Part shown: positions 25,590 to 34,339 of the stretch, piece by piece
Layout of the letters: each line of letters starts with the position of its first letter
Numbering within the stretch: position 1 is the stretch's first letter
NCBI GenBank assembly: GCA_001916005.1
Contig: MNRP01000052.1
Location: forward strand, 1 to 48,553
Source: Clostridium sp. 26_22
Lineage (GTDB): Bacteria; Bacillota; Clostridia; TANB77; CAG-508
DNA: 48,553 bases
Reading direction: 5' to 3'
The notes under the pieces: generated by a model
The model's database searches: none
Told to the model about the DNA's origin: nothing
What the model saw: only the letters and a program-made list of their open reading frames with translations
Program-made: the position numbers and the translations under genes

Positions 25590-26234
25590 TTGAGGCTAAT
25601 GCAAAAAGAAGAAATATATTTTACAACAGATAAATATAGTAATTTAACAGATGAACAAATAATAACAGATATCAAAAATGGCGATGAACAAGCACTAGTA
25701 TATTTATTAAACAAGTATAAAGATTTGGTAAATTCCAAAGTTGGAAAATACTTTATAATAGGTGCAGAAAGAGAAGATATTGTACAAGAAGGAATGATAG
25801 GTCTATTTAAAGCAATAAAAGGTTTTGATAATACAAAACAAAATACCTTTAAAACCTTTGCAAATATTTGTATAGAAAGACAATTAATAACAGCAATAAA
25901 AAGTTCAAATAGACAAAAACACATGCCATTAAATTCCTATTTATCATTAAATACTTCAGCATACGAAGATGATGAAGATGGAACTGAATTAATAGAAACA
26001 TTTAATAATACTCAAATAGAAGACCCATTAGATACAATTACAAAAAAAGAATATTTTGAAGAAATTCAAAATTCGATTCATAAAAATTTAAGCAAATTTG
26101 AAGAACAAGTATTACAAAGATTTATACAAGGTGAAAGCTATGAAGTAATAGCTAAAAAGCTAGATACACCTGTAAAATCTATAGATAATGCTATACAAAG
26201 AATTAGAAAAAAAGCGATTAAAAATTTTTTCTAA
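25590..26234 (+). CDS. sigH: RNA polymerase sigma factor SigH (Spo0H)
   Basis: Sigma-70-family factor for the transition to stationary phase and the start of sporulation. About 211-214 residues. Region 2 shows LTDEQIITDIKNGDEQAL, REDIVQEGMIGLFKAIKGFD (core binding and -10 recognition) and RQLITAIKSSNRQKH; the conserved PLNSYLSL follows. Region 4 is LSKFEEQVLQRFIQG..IAKKLDTPVKSIDNAIQRIRKK. The start is unclear: TTG 25590 has GGAGG only 4 nt upstream, ATG 25599 is 13 nt away. An own sigma-A promoter precedes it, and a long hairpin lies between it and tRNA-Thr. Confidence 0.94.
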   Translation: MRLMQKEEIYFTTDKYSNLTDEQIITDIKNGDEQALVYLLNKYKDLVNSKVGKYFIIGAEREDIVQEGMIGLFKAIKGFDNTKQNTFKTFANICIERQLITAIKSSNRQKHMPLNSYLSLNTSAYEDDEDGTELIETFNNTQIEDPLDTITKKEYFEEIQNSIHKNLSKFEEQVLQRFIQGESYEVIAKKLDTPVKSIDNAIQRIRKKAIKNFF

Positions 26235-26246
26235 TATGATAAAATC

Positions 26247-26292
26247 ATATAGCATCAAACTAAAGCAATTTATATTTGGTTTGATGCTATAT
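26247..26292 (+). terminator. Hairpin between sigH and tRNA-Thr
   Basis: ATATAGCATCAAAC pairs with GTTTGATGCTATAT (14 bp, extended by TAAA/TTTG-type pairs). It has only a weak T-tail (TAATAT), so it may be an inefficient terminator of sigH or a processing site before the tRNA. Confidence 0.5.
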
Positions 26293-26303
26293 TAATATGA
26301 TAT

Positions 26304-26379
26304 GCCTGCATAGCTCAGTTGGTAGAGCGCATTCTTGGTAAGGCTGAGGTCACGGGTTCAATTCCCGTTGTAGGCTCCA
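26304..26379 (+). tRNA. tRNA-Thr (anticodon GGT)
   Basis: Acceptor GCCTGCA/TGTAGGC with discriminator T and encoded CCA, D-arm GCTC..GAGC, anticodon loop TTGGTAA (GGT), T-arm ACGGG..CCCGT. The anticodon stem CATTC/GGCTG has a T-C mismatch in its middle, where an A would restore pairing. A terminator follows about 50 nt downstream. Confidence 0.92.
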
Positions 26380-26428
26380 TAATGTGTTTCTGTTCGAACT
26401 TTTTTGAAAAGTTATGAGAGATAATATG

Positions 26429-26461
26429 AAATCAATCAGAAAAATCTGGTTGATTTTTTTG
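26429..26461 (+). terminator. Terminator after tRNA-Thr
   Basis: AAATCAATCAGA pairs with TCTGGTTGATTT (one G-U) around AAAA, followed by a T-run. Confidence 0.85.
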
Positions 26462-26647
26462 TAGCAAGAGATGTCATTAGTATTTTGATATCTCTTTTAA
26501 TATTAAAATTTGGATTGGAGCTTTTTAATTGGTTGAAAAAATATAAATGGTAAAATTAAGTGACGCACTTTGAAATAAAAATAGACACATAAGATTACAA
26601 ATGATACAATGTGATTGTCAAGAAAACATTGAAAGGATTTGTAAGTT

Positions 26648-26752
26648 ATGTGTAAAAATAATTATAACAGAAAAAAAGAAGAAAAGAAATATAAACATTT
26701 AAATTATGTCGAAAATATAAATTGCAATAATAAAACACACTTTATTTTTTAG
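26648..26752 (+). CDS. Possible 34-residue basic peptide
   Basis: ATG 26648 follows GAAAGGAT and opens a short, Lys/Asn-rich frame (MCKNNYNRKKEEKKY..) that ends at TAG 26752. It is the only candidate gene in the otherwise empty stretch 26462-26852. Codon use fits this genome, but the length is too short to be sure; it could be non-coding. Confidence 0.25.
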   Translation: MCKNNYNRKKEEKKYKHLNYVENINCNNKTHFIF

Positions 26753-26852
26753 AAAAAATGTGATAAAATATAAACATAAAATTCATTTTCCTGTTTTGCA
26801 GGTTGATATAAATGCACTTTGATAAAAAATAATTTTTACAGGATGTATTGGC

Positions 26853-27053
26853 ATGAAAAAACGAAAAAATATTGCTAACAGAGCATTGATTGTTGCATTA
26901 GTCTGGGGAGTTTTATTTTGGGCAAGTATAGGATGCCTTTTTATAAAAAAGATTTCATTGTACCCACGAATAGCAATTATTGCATGTTTTCTAATATTAA
27001 CGGTATATGGGATTTTTATTGGTAAGAAAATATATAATGAATCCAAAGAATAA
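26853..27053 (+). CDS. Small two-span membrane protein
   Basis: 66 residues: a basic start (MKKRKNIANR), a first hydrophobic span with LIVALVWGVLFWASIGCLF, a short basic loop (KKISLYPR), a second span with IAIIACFLILTVYGIFI, and a charged tail. No family recognised. A GGAT-type ribosome site lies about 9 nt before the ATG. It uses CGA for arginine and more mixed third bases than its neighbours, which may point to acquisition. It is isolated between tRNA-Thr and the HD gene and has a strong terminator of its own. Confidence 0.6.
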   Translation: MKKRKNIANRALIVALVWGVLFWASIGCLFIKKISLYPRIAIIACFLILTVYGIFIGKKIYNESKE

Positions 27054-27065
27054 TGTCAATAGAAT

Positions 27066-27097
27066 AAAAAAATCAACCCAAAAGGTTGATTTTTTTT
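27066..27097 (+). terminator. Terminator after the small membrane protein
   Basis: AAATCAACC, loop CAAAA, GGTTGATTT and a run of Ts. Confidence 0.9.
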
Positions 27098-27139
27098 ATC
27101 ATTTAATATAAAATCTATAAAGACCAAAGGAGGTAACAA

Positions 27140-27799
27140 ATGATAACTTTAAAAGACATTAAAGAAAACCAAGAGCTGGACTCTCTTATAAGAGGAGCAC
27201 AAAAGCAACTTAATGCAATAGGTTACACAGAACATGGACATAGACATATATCAATAGTATCAAAAAGAGCAGGAGACATATTAGAAAAATTAGGCTATCC
27301 AGAAAGAACGGTAGAATTAGCAAGAATAGCGGGATATATGCATGATATAGGAAACTGTGTAAATAGAGTAGACCATGCACATAGTGGTGCAATAATGGCA
27401 TACAACATTTTAAAAGAAATGGAAATGCCAGTAGACGAAAGAACAGAAATAATGATGGCAATAGGAAATCATGATGAAAACACAGGAACAGCAATAAGTG
27501 ACATATCGGCAGCACTTATACTAGCAGACAAATCAGATGTACATAGAGACAGAGTAGTAAACAAAAATCTATCAACCTTTGATATTCATGATAGAGTAAA
27601 CTATGCAGTAACAAATGCAGAATTAGAAATAGATGAAAAAGAAAGAAAAATAATATTAAACTTAACAATAGATACAAATATATGCCCAGTATTAGACTAT
27701 TTTGAAATATTTATGCAAAGAACAATGATGAGTAAATATGCAGCAAAATATCTAAAAGTATGGTTTGAACTGGTAATAAATGGTACAAAATTATTATAA
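27140..27799 (+). CDS. HD-domain phosphohydrolase
   Basis: 219 residues of the metal-dependent HD superfamily. Visible ligands are TEHGHRH (about residues 33-39), the HD pair in GYMHDIGN (about 72), HAHSG (about 84-88) and NHDEN (about 113). A further block ALILADKSDVHRDR follows, typical of small HD proteins acting on phosphate esters. The substrate cannot be deduced; nucleotides or second messengers are usual in the family. AAAGGAGG precedes ATG 27140 and the stop lies 16 nt before secD, so the three genes HD-secD-secF are probably one transcript. Confidence 0.85.
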   Translation: MITLKDIKENQELDSLIRGAQKQLNAIGYTEHGHRHISIVSKRAGDILEKLGYPERTVELARIAGYMHDIGNCVNRVDHAHSGAIMAYNILKEMEMPVDERTEIMMAIGNHDENTGTAISDISAALILADKSDVHRDRVVNKNLSTFDIHDRVNYAVTNAELEIDEKERKIILNLTIDTNICPVLDYFEIFMQRTMMSKYAAKYLKVWFELVINGTKLL

Positions 27800-27815
27800 A
27801 AACGGAGGAAAGAAA

Positions 27816-29213
27816 ATGAAAGAAAAAACAATGAAAACAGTAAAAATATTAACAATAACACTTCTAGTTATTTTAATATCAATGATAAGTTTTGTAGGAA
27901 TTTATCAAAAAAACAAAAACAAAATGGAAAATAAAGTAAAAGATTATTCATACTCAATGTCACTAAATGGAGCAAGAACAATAAAATTAAAAGTGAACAC
28001 AGAATCAACAGATGATGTTCCAAATAATAGTGAAGAAGTGTTAACAGCTGAAAACTATAAAAAATCAAAAGAAGTAATCGAAAAAAGATTAAATAAAATG
28101 AATGTAGAAGAATACACAACAAGTGTAAATGAAACAACAGGAGAAATAACAATACAAATTCCAGAACAAAATAGTCAAACAGATACAATAATAGGAAATT
28201 TAAATACAGTTGGAAAATTTGAAATTTTAGATAGTGAAACAAAAGAAGTATTACTAAACAATGATGATATAAAATCATCAGAAGTATTATACAATACAAC
28301 AAATAGTGGAACATCAGTATATTTACAAATAGAATTTAATAAAAACGGAAAAGATAAATTAAAAAATGTTAGTCAAACTTACGTATCAGTAAACAATACA
28401 ACAAATAACACAACAGAAAATAATGTTGCAGAAAATACAACATCAGAAACAGAAAATGAAGCAACAAATACAACTACAGAAGGTTCTTCAGATACAGCAA
28501 CAACAGAAAAGAAAATAACAATGAAAATAGATGACCAAGAAATAATGTCAACATCATTTGATGAACCAATAACAACAGGAAAAATTCAATTATCAGTAGG
28601 AAGTGCAACAACAGATAAAACAACATTACAAAACTATGTTGACCAAGCACAAAGTGTTGCAACAACATTAGACACAGGAAAATTACCTGTAAAATATGAC
28701 TTGGAAAAAAATCAATATATATTACCAAAATTAACAACACAAGATTTAATAAAAGTGGAAATAGCAATAGCAATAATAGCAGTTGTAGGAATAATAATAT
28801 TAATAGTAAAACATAAATTAAATGGATTACTAGCAGGAATAGCATATGTAGGATTATCTGCTGTATATATGTTAGTTGTTAGATATACAAATGTAACAAT
28901 ATCAATAGAATCAATAGCAGGAATAATAATAGTATTAATTTTAAACTATATATTCACAACAATGTTCTTAAACAAAATAGAAGAACTAAATAAAGAAAAA
29001 GCAGAAAATGTAATGAAAAAAGCAACAGGAGCAACATATAAAAAATTCTATCTTAGAATTATACCAATATGCATAATGGCAATAGCATTTAGCTTTATAA
29101 AATGGGTAACTATCAGTAGCTTTGGAATGATAACATTCTGGGGAATAGTAATAATTGCAATATATAATGCAATAATAACAAGATATCTATTAAAGGCAAA
29201 TGTAGAAAGATAG
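27816..29213 (+). CDS. secD: Protein translocase accessory subunit SecD (divergent)
   Basis: With SecF pulls exported proteins through SecYEG using the proton gradient. 465 residues: a first membrane span (about 6-27), a long external P1-type region beginning DYSYSMSLNGARTIKLKV, with a low-complexity Asn/Thr insert around 195-235 and a DQEIMSTSFDEPI segment, then a C-terminal block of five spans (about 310-465) with NGLLAGIAYVGLSAVYML and VLILNYIFTTMFL. ATG 27816 has GGAGG nearby; the in-frame ATG at 27780 overlaps the HD gene. Clearly related to SecD but more divergent than usual. Confidence 0.85.
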   Translation: MKEKTMKTVKILTITLLVILISMISFVGIYQKNKNKMENKVKDYSYSMSLNGARTIKLKVNTESTDDVPNNSEEVLTAENYKKSKEVIEKRLNKMNVEEYTTSVNETTGEITIQIPEQNSQTDTIIGNLNTVGKFEILDSETKEVLLNNDDIKSSEVLYNTTNSGTSVYLQIEFNKNGKDKLKNVSQTYVSVNNTTNNTTENNVAENTTSETENEATNTTTEGSSDTATTEKKITMKIDDQEIMSTSFDEPITTGKIQLSVGSATTDKTTLQNYVDQAQSVATTLDTGKLPVKYDLEKNQYILPKLTTQDLIKVEIAIAIIAVVGIIILIVKHKLNGLLAGIAYVGLSAVYMLVVRYTNVTISIESIAGIIIVLILNYIFTTMFLNKIEELNKEKAENVMKKATGATYKKFYLRIIPICIMAIAFSFIKWVTISSFGMITFWGIVIIAIYNAIITRYLLKANVER

Positions 29214-29227
29214 GAGGTATTACAAAG

Positions 29228-29881
29228 ATGAAACAAAAAAGTACAAAAATATTAGTAATCTTAATTGCTTTAATCTTAATAGTTGGAGCAATAATGATAG
29301 GAGTAAAAGGATTAGCTTTTGAATTAAAATATCAAAATGGAAAACAAGTTGAAATAGACTTAGGAAAAGAATTTGATATAAAAGATATGCAAGCAATCAC
29401 AAATGAAGTATTTGGAAAACAAGCAGTATTAATTGAACAAATAGAAGTATATAAAGATGCTGCAAATATCATAACAACAGATATAACAGAAGAACAAAAA
29501 GCAGATTTAGTAACAAAAATAAATGAAAAATATGGAACAGAATTATCAGCAGATAATATAACAATAGAAGAACATTCAAAAATTAGAGGAAGAGATTTAA
29601 TAAAACCATATATAGCACCATTTGCAATAGCTACAGCAATTATTTTAGTATACTTTATGATAAGATACTATAAATTAAATCCATTAAAAGTATTATTAAA
29701 ATCAGCAGGAATAATTGTTTTAGCACAACTAGTTTTATTAGGAATAATGGCTATAACAAGAATGCAAATAGGAGAATTAACAATTCCATTTGTATTAGTA
29801 GTTTATGTACTATCATTGTTAATTTCAACAAAAAAATTTGATGATGATTTAGAAAAAATTAAAGTTGAAGCCAAAAAATAA
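29228..29881 (+). CDS. secF: Short SecF-like translocase subunit
   Basis: 217 residues, shorter than typical SecF (about 300). One N-terminal span (about 7-26), a small external domain (KGLAFELKYQNGKQVEIDL, TNEVFGKQAVLIEQIEV) and about three C-terminal spans (FAIATAIILVYFMI, GIIVLAQLVLLGIMA, FVLVVYVLSLLI). It follows secD by 14 nt with AGGAGG overlapping the secD stop, so co-translation is likely. It seems to lack part of the usual last spans but ends in a normal charged tail, so it looks like a reduced lineage-specific form rather than a broken gene. Confidence 0.8.
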   Translation: MKQKSTKILVILIALILIVGAIMIGVKGLAFELKYQNGKQVEIDLGKEFDIKDMQAITNEVFGKQAVLIEQIEVYKDAANIITTDITEEQKADLVTKINEKYGTELSADNITIEEHSKIRGRDLIKPYIAPFAIATAIILVYFMIRYYKLNPLKVLLKSAGIIVLAQLVLLGIMAITRMQIGELTIPFVLVVYVLSLLISTKKFDDDLEKIKVEAKK

Positions 29882-29892
29882 AATATTTATAA

Positions 29893-29922
29893 AAAAGACC
29901 TTGAAAAAATTCATGGTCTTTT
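29893..29922 (+). terminator. Terminator after secF
   Basis: AAAAGACC-T-TG and CA-T-GGTCTTTT form a stem with a T-rich tail. Confidence 0.75.
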
Positions 29923-30006
29923 ATTATTTAATTATTGCAAACAAAAACTCAATATGATAAAATAGCAAAAGAAAAAACAAACGGAATTAGAAAGGAAAAT
30001 AATAAA

Positions 30007-30642
30007 ATGAAAATAGCATTAATAAATGAAAATAGTCAAGCATCAAAAAATGCAATAATATATGAAGCACTAAAAAAAGTTGCAGATAAAAAAGGATTTG
30101 AAGTATATAACTACGGAATGGAAAATGCAGAAGAAAATAACCTAACATATGTACAAGCAGGACTTTTAGCAGCAATATTAATAAACTCAAAAGCAGCAGA
30201 CTTTATAGTAACAGGATGCGGAACAGGAGAAGGAGCTTGTCTTGCATTAAATAGCTTTCCAAATGTACTATGTGGACATATAGTAGACCCAACAGATGCA
30301 TACTTATTTAGTCAAATAAATGCAGGAAATGCAATAGCAATGGGATTTGCAAAAGGATTTGGATGGGGAAGTGAATTAACACTTACATATACTTTTGAAA
30401 AATTATTTGAAACAGATTTTGGAGGAGGTTACCCAAAAGAAAGAGTAGTTCCAGAACAAGCTAACAAAAAAATATTAGATGAAGTTAAAAAAATAACACA
30501 CAAAGATATGATAACAATATTAAAAGAAATAGATCAAGAATTTTTATATCAAACAATAAACAGAGAACAATTCAAAAAATATTTCTTTGAAAATGCAGAA
30601 GATGGAGAAATAAAAGAGTACATAGCAAAAATTTTAAAATAA
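30007..30642 (+). CDS. RpiB/LacA/LacB-family sugar-phosphate isomerase-like protein
   Basis: 211 residues with the family core near residues 65-95 (FIVTGCGTGEGACLALN..VLCG), the phosphate/active-site loop of ribose-5-phosphate isomerase B and galactose-6-phosphate isomerase. The first strand MKIALINENSQASKN differs from classical RpiB (which begins with an IG.DH type motif), and a C-terminal extension of about 60 residues is added, so the exact substrate is uncertain. ATG 30007 has AAAGGA about 9 nt upstream. mutL starts 15 nt after it. Confidence 0.8.
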   Translation: MKIALINENSQASKNAIIYEALKKVADKKGFEVYNYGMENAEENNLTYVQAGLLAAILINSKAADFIVTGCGTGEGACLALNSFPNVLCGHIVDPTDAYLFSQINAGNAIAMGFAKGFGWGSELTLTYTFEKLFETDFGGGYPKERVVPEQANKKILDEVKKITHKDMITILKEIDQEFLYQTINREQFKKYFFENAEDGEIKEYIAKILK

Positions 30643-30657
30643 ATGCGGAGGTTACAA

Positions 30658-32961
30658 ATGGGAAATATTGTTTTACTAGATGATTTAACAATAAATAAAA
30701 TTGCAGCTGGTGAGGTTATAGAAAGACCAGCATCAGTAATAAAAGAAATGGTAGAAAATTCAATAGATGCAGGAGCAAATAATATAACTGTAGAAATAAA
30801 AAATGGTGGTATTTCTTTTATAAAAGTAACAGATAATGGAAAAGGAATAGCACAAGATGACTTAGAAATTGCTTTTGAAAGACATGCTACTAGTAAAATA
30901 AGAACAGCAGATGACTTAGATGTTGTTACTTCTATGGGATTTAGAGGAGAAGCTTTAGCAAGTATTGCAGCAATAGCAAATGTTGAAATGGTTTCAAAAA
31001 CAGAAGAACAACAAGTAGGTTATAAAGTTGTTGTAGAAGCTGGAGACATATTAAGTAAAGAAGAAATTGGATGTCAAAAAGGAACATCAATAACAGTAAG
31101 AAACTTATTTTTCAATACTCCAGTTAGATATAAATTCCTAAAAAAAGATTACACAGAATCAGGCTATATAGAAGATGTTATAACAAGAATAGCACTAGTT
31201 AATCCTAATATAGCAATAAAACTAATAAACACAGGAAAAACAGTAATCCAAACAAATGGAAATGGAGATATAAAAAGTGTAATATACAGTATATATGGAA
31301 AAGATGTAGCAACAGGAGTAATGCCTGTTGAATACGCATATGATGATATACAAGTATCAGGAGTTATAGGAAAACCAGAAATAGCAAGGTCAAATCGTTC
31401 AAATCAATTATTTTTCGTAAATAAAAGATATATAAAAGACAAAACTTTATCAGCAGCAACAGAACAAGCATATAAAGGATTAATTCCTATAGGAAAATTT
31501 GGATTCGTAGTTTTAAATATAACAATGAACCCAGCAAAAGTTGATGTAAATGTGCATCCAGCAAAATTAGAAGTAAGATTTGAAGATGAAAGCAAAATCT
31601 TTCAATCAATTTATCATGCTATAAAAGACACACTTTTAAAAGGCGAATTAGTTGCAAATACAGAAAAACAAGAAATTAATCAAAACAAAGAAGAAATTTC
31701 AAAAGGATTATATGACTTCAGAAAAAATGAAACAGAAAAAATAGAACAATATACTAATGAAGAAAGTAAAATAAAAACAAATAATATAGTACAAGATATT
31801 TATAACAAAGCACAACAAAATGTGCAAACACAAGCAGTTAAAGTACCTCATGTAAATTTAGGAGAAGGTGGACCTGTAAATACAGCTGATGTGTTAGAGC
31901 AATTAAAAAAATTACAAGAAAACATACAAAAAGAAGTTGAAACAGACCCTAGTATAAAATTAAATTCTAATTATATACAAATGAGAGAACAACAAGAAAC
32001 TCAAACAAAAGTAGAAAATAATACAGATACAGAAAATACAAATATACCAGAACAAAAAATAGAGACACCAACAGAAATAAAAGAAAATACAGAAACAGAA
32101 ATAGAAGAAAACGCACAAATAGATAATACAAAATCAAATGAAATAAAGCCAGAAGAAAAGCCAGAAGACAAACTAGAAGAAAACCAACAAGAAGAAGTAA
32201 AGCCAACAGAAAACTTTGATGAAATGTATGCAAAATTATTTGGAACAAAACCAATATCACAAGAACAACCAGAAACAAAATCAAACTTACAAGAAGAAGT
32301 AATACCAATAAAACAAGAAATTCCAAGTATAGATATGAAAAAAGAAAATGTATCAATATTTGAACAAAATGAAGAATATCAAAAACCAACATACAAATTT
32401 ATAGGAATAGTATTTAATACATATATAATCCTAGAAATAGACAAAGAAATGTACATATTAGACCAACACGCAGCACATGAAAGAATAATGTATGAAAAGG
32501 TAAAAAACAACTACTACAGTGACTCATCAAAAGACTCTCAAATGCTATTATTACCAGACATAATAACATTAACACACAAAGAAATGGAAATAGCAAAAGA
32601 CAATATGGAAATGTTTGAAAAAGCTGGATTTAGTTTAGAAGAATTTGGAGAAAATACAATAAAATTAACAGGTGTACCAACAGTGTGCATAGATTTAGAC
32701 AATAAAGAATTATTCTTAGAAACCTTAGATGAAATAAACACAGTAGCAAGAACAGCAAAACAAGAAAAAGAAGAAAGATTTATAGCAACAGTAGCATGTA
32801 AAGCTGCAGTAAAAGCAAATATGGTACTAACAAGAGAAGAAGTAGAAAGCTTAATGGACAAACTATTAGCGTTACCAAATCCATTTACTTGTCCACATGG
32901 AAGACCAACAGCTATAAAAATGTCTAAATACGACATAGAAAGAAAATTTGCAAGAAAATAA
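30658..32961 (+). CDS. mutL: DNA mismatch repair protein MutL
   Basis: ATPase/endonuclease that links mismatch recognition to strand removal. 767 residues, longer than usual. The N-terminal GHKL ATPase has IAAGEVIERPASVIKE, ENSIDAGA (about 33), DNGKGI and SMGFRGEALASI. The transducer domain carries NKRYIKDKTL and NVHPAKLEVRFE. A low-complexity Glu/Gln/Asn/Thr linker (about 340-560) explains the extra length. The C-terminal dimerisation domain has the endonuclease motif DQHAAHERIMYE (DQHA-x2-E-x4-E, about 602), CKAAVKAN and CPHGRPT. ATG 30658 has GGAGG 6 nt upstream. No mutS is in the window. Confidence 0.95.
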   Translation: MGNIVLLDDLTINKIAAGEVIERPASVIKEMVENSIDAGANNITVEIKNGGISFIKVTDNGKGIAQDDLEIAFERHATSKIRTADDLDVVTSMGFRGEALASIAAIANVEMVSKTEEQQVGYKVVVEAGDILSKEEIGCQKGTSITVRNLFFNTPVRYKFLKKDYTESGYIEDVITRIALVNPNIAIKLINTGKTVIQTNGNGDIKSVIYSIYGKDVATGVMPVEYAYDDIQVSGVIGKPEIARSNRSNQLFFVNKRYIKDKTLSAATEQAYKGLIPIGKFGFVVLNITMNPAKVDVNVHPAKLEVRFEDESKIFQSIYHAIKDTLLKGELVANTEKQEINQNKEEISKGLYDFRKNETEKIEQYTNEESKIKTNNIVQDIYNKAQQNVQTQAVKVPHVNLGEGGPVNTADVLEQLKKLQENIQKEVETDPSIKLNSNYIQMREQQETQTKVENNTDTENTNIPEQKIETPTEIKENTETEIEENAQIDNTKSNEIKPEEKPEDKLEENQQEEVKPTENFDEMYAKLFGTKPISQEQPETKSNLQEEVIPIKQEIPSIDMKKENVSIFEQNEEYQKPTYKFIGIVFNTYIILEIDKEMYILDQHAAHERIMYEKVKNNYYSDSSKDSQMLLLPDIITLTHKEMEIAKDNMEMFEKAGFSLEEFGENTIKLTGVPTVCIDLDNKELFLETLDEINTVARTAKQEKEERFIATVACKAAVKANMVLTREEVESLMDKLLALPNPFTCPHGRPTAIKMSKYDIERKFARK

Positions 32962-32979
32962 AAAAGAAGGGAAAAAGTA

Positions 32980-33408
32980 ATGGTAACAGTAATTATTGTA
33001 GGAATAGTAATCTTAAGTTTAGTATTACTAGGATGGACATGGGTAAGCTTAGGAAACATAGAAAAACAAAAAAAGATTTTGTATATAATATGTGGAATAT
33101 TTATTACATGGATTATAACCTTTATTATTTATAATATATCAAAAATAGGAATAGTATATGAAAACCAAGAAATAATGAAAACAATAAGAAAAGTATTTGT
33201 ATTAGTATTTACAATAATCAATGGTTATGTATTATTGCCATATACTTTTAAAATTTTCGATAAAATAAATAATGAAGAAATCAAAAAAGAACAAATAAAA
33301 AAGAAATTAATAATTATGCTAATTATATTTATAATAATTTCAATATTTGAAGTTCAATATCTTGCAAGCTTACAAATGGGAACCTTGCAAATGATAACAA
33401 AAAAATAA
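32980..33408 (+). CDS. Hypothetical four-span membrane protein
   Basis: 142 residues with about four hydrophobic segments (near 3-21, 33-52, 66-86, 110-128) separated by short Lys-rich loops; KKEQIKKKL before the last span. No known family is recognised. It lies between mutL (18 nt) and miaA (16 nt) with AAGGG before the ATG, so it belongs to the mutL-miaA transcription unit. Its role is not deducible. Confidence 0.75.
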   Translation: MVTVIIVGIVILSLVLLGWTWVSLGNIEKQKKILYIICGIFITWIITFIIYNISKIGIVYENQEIMKTIRKVFVLVFTIINGYVLLPYTFKIFDKINNEEIKKEQIKKKLIIMLIIFIIISIFEVQYLASLQMGTLQMITKK

Positions 33409-33424
33409 AAGAAAGGAGAAACAT

Positions 33425-34339
33425 ATGGAAAAAGTAATTGTAATTTGTGGTCCTACTGCATCAGGAAAAACAGCATTATCAATCGAACTTGCTAAAAAAA
33501 TCAATGGAGAAATAATATCAGCAGATTCAATGCAAATATACAAAGATATGAACATTGGAACAGCAAAACCTACACCAGAAGAAATGCAAGGAATAAAACA
33601 TTACCTTTTAGATTTTGTTTCTCCAGATGAAAGATATAGTGTAGCAGATTATAAAAGAGATGCTAAAAAGGCAATAAAAGAAATAATTGAAAAAGGAAAA
33701 ACTCCTATTATTGTAGGAGGAACAGGTTTATATGTAGATAGCTTAATTTATGAAATAGAATACCAAGATATCGAATTTGATGAAAAATATAGAAATGAAT
33801 TAGAAGAAATAGCAAAAAAAGATGGCTTGGAAAAATTATATGAAATGGCTATAAAAATAGATCCGGAGGCAATGCAAAAGATAAGTGCAAATGATAAAAA
33901 AAGAATAATGAGAGTATTAGAAATATATAAAGCAACTGGAAAAACAAAAACACAACAAGAAGCAGAATCTAGAAAAAAACCAGTAGAATATGATTACAAA
34001 GTATTTGCAATAAATTGGGAAAGAGAAAAATTATATGAAAGAATAAACTTAAGAGTAGATATTATGATGCAACAAGGCTTAGTACAAGAAGTAAAAAATA
34101 TCGTACAAAAATATAATAAATTTCCAACAGCAATGCAAGGACTAGGCTATAAAGAAGTCGTAGACTACTTAGAGGGAAAATGCACAGAACAAGAAATGAT
34201 AGACAAAATAAAAATGGAAACAAGAAGATATGCAAAAAGACAATTAACTTGGTTTAGAAAAAATAAACAAACAATCTGGTTAGATGGCTCAAAAGATAGA
34301 CAAAATAATGTGGATATTATTTTGGAGGGAATAAATTGA
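33425..34339 (+). CDS. miaA: tRNA dimethylallyltransferase
   Basis: Adds dimethylallyl to A37 of tRNAs that read U-starting codons. 304 residues. GPTASGKTALSI (P-loop, about 9-16), EIISADSMQIYKDMNIGTAKP, HYLLDFVSPDERYSVADY, PIIVGGTGLYVDSLIY and, towards the end, MQGLGYKEVVDYL and TRRYAKRQLTWFRK are all standard MiaA blocks. GAAAGGAG precedes the ATG. Its stop overlaps the TTG start of the next gene by 4 nt. As in many Firmicutes it is linked to mutL. Confidence 0.96.
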   Translation: MEKVIVICGPTASGKTALSIELAKKINGEIISADSMQIYKDMNIGTAKPTPEEMQGIKHYLLDFVSPDERYSVADYKRDAKKAIKEIIEKGKTPIIVGGTGLYVDSLIYEIEYQDIEFDEKYRNELEEIAKKDGLEKLYEMAIKIDPEAMQKISANDKKRIMRVLEIYKATGKTKTQQEAESRKKPVEYDYKVFAINWEREKLYERINLRVDIMMQQGLVQEVKNIVQKYNKFPTAMQGLGYKEVVDYLEGKCTEQEMIDKIKMETRRYAKRQLTWFRKNKQTIWLDGSKDRQNNVDIILEGIN

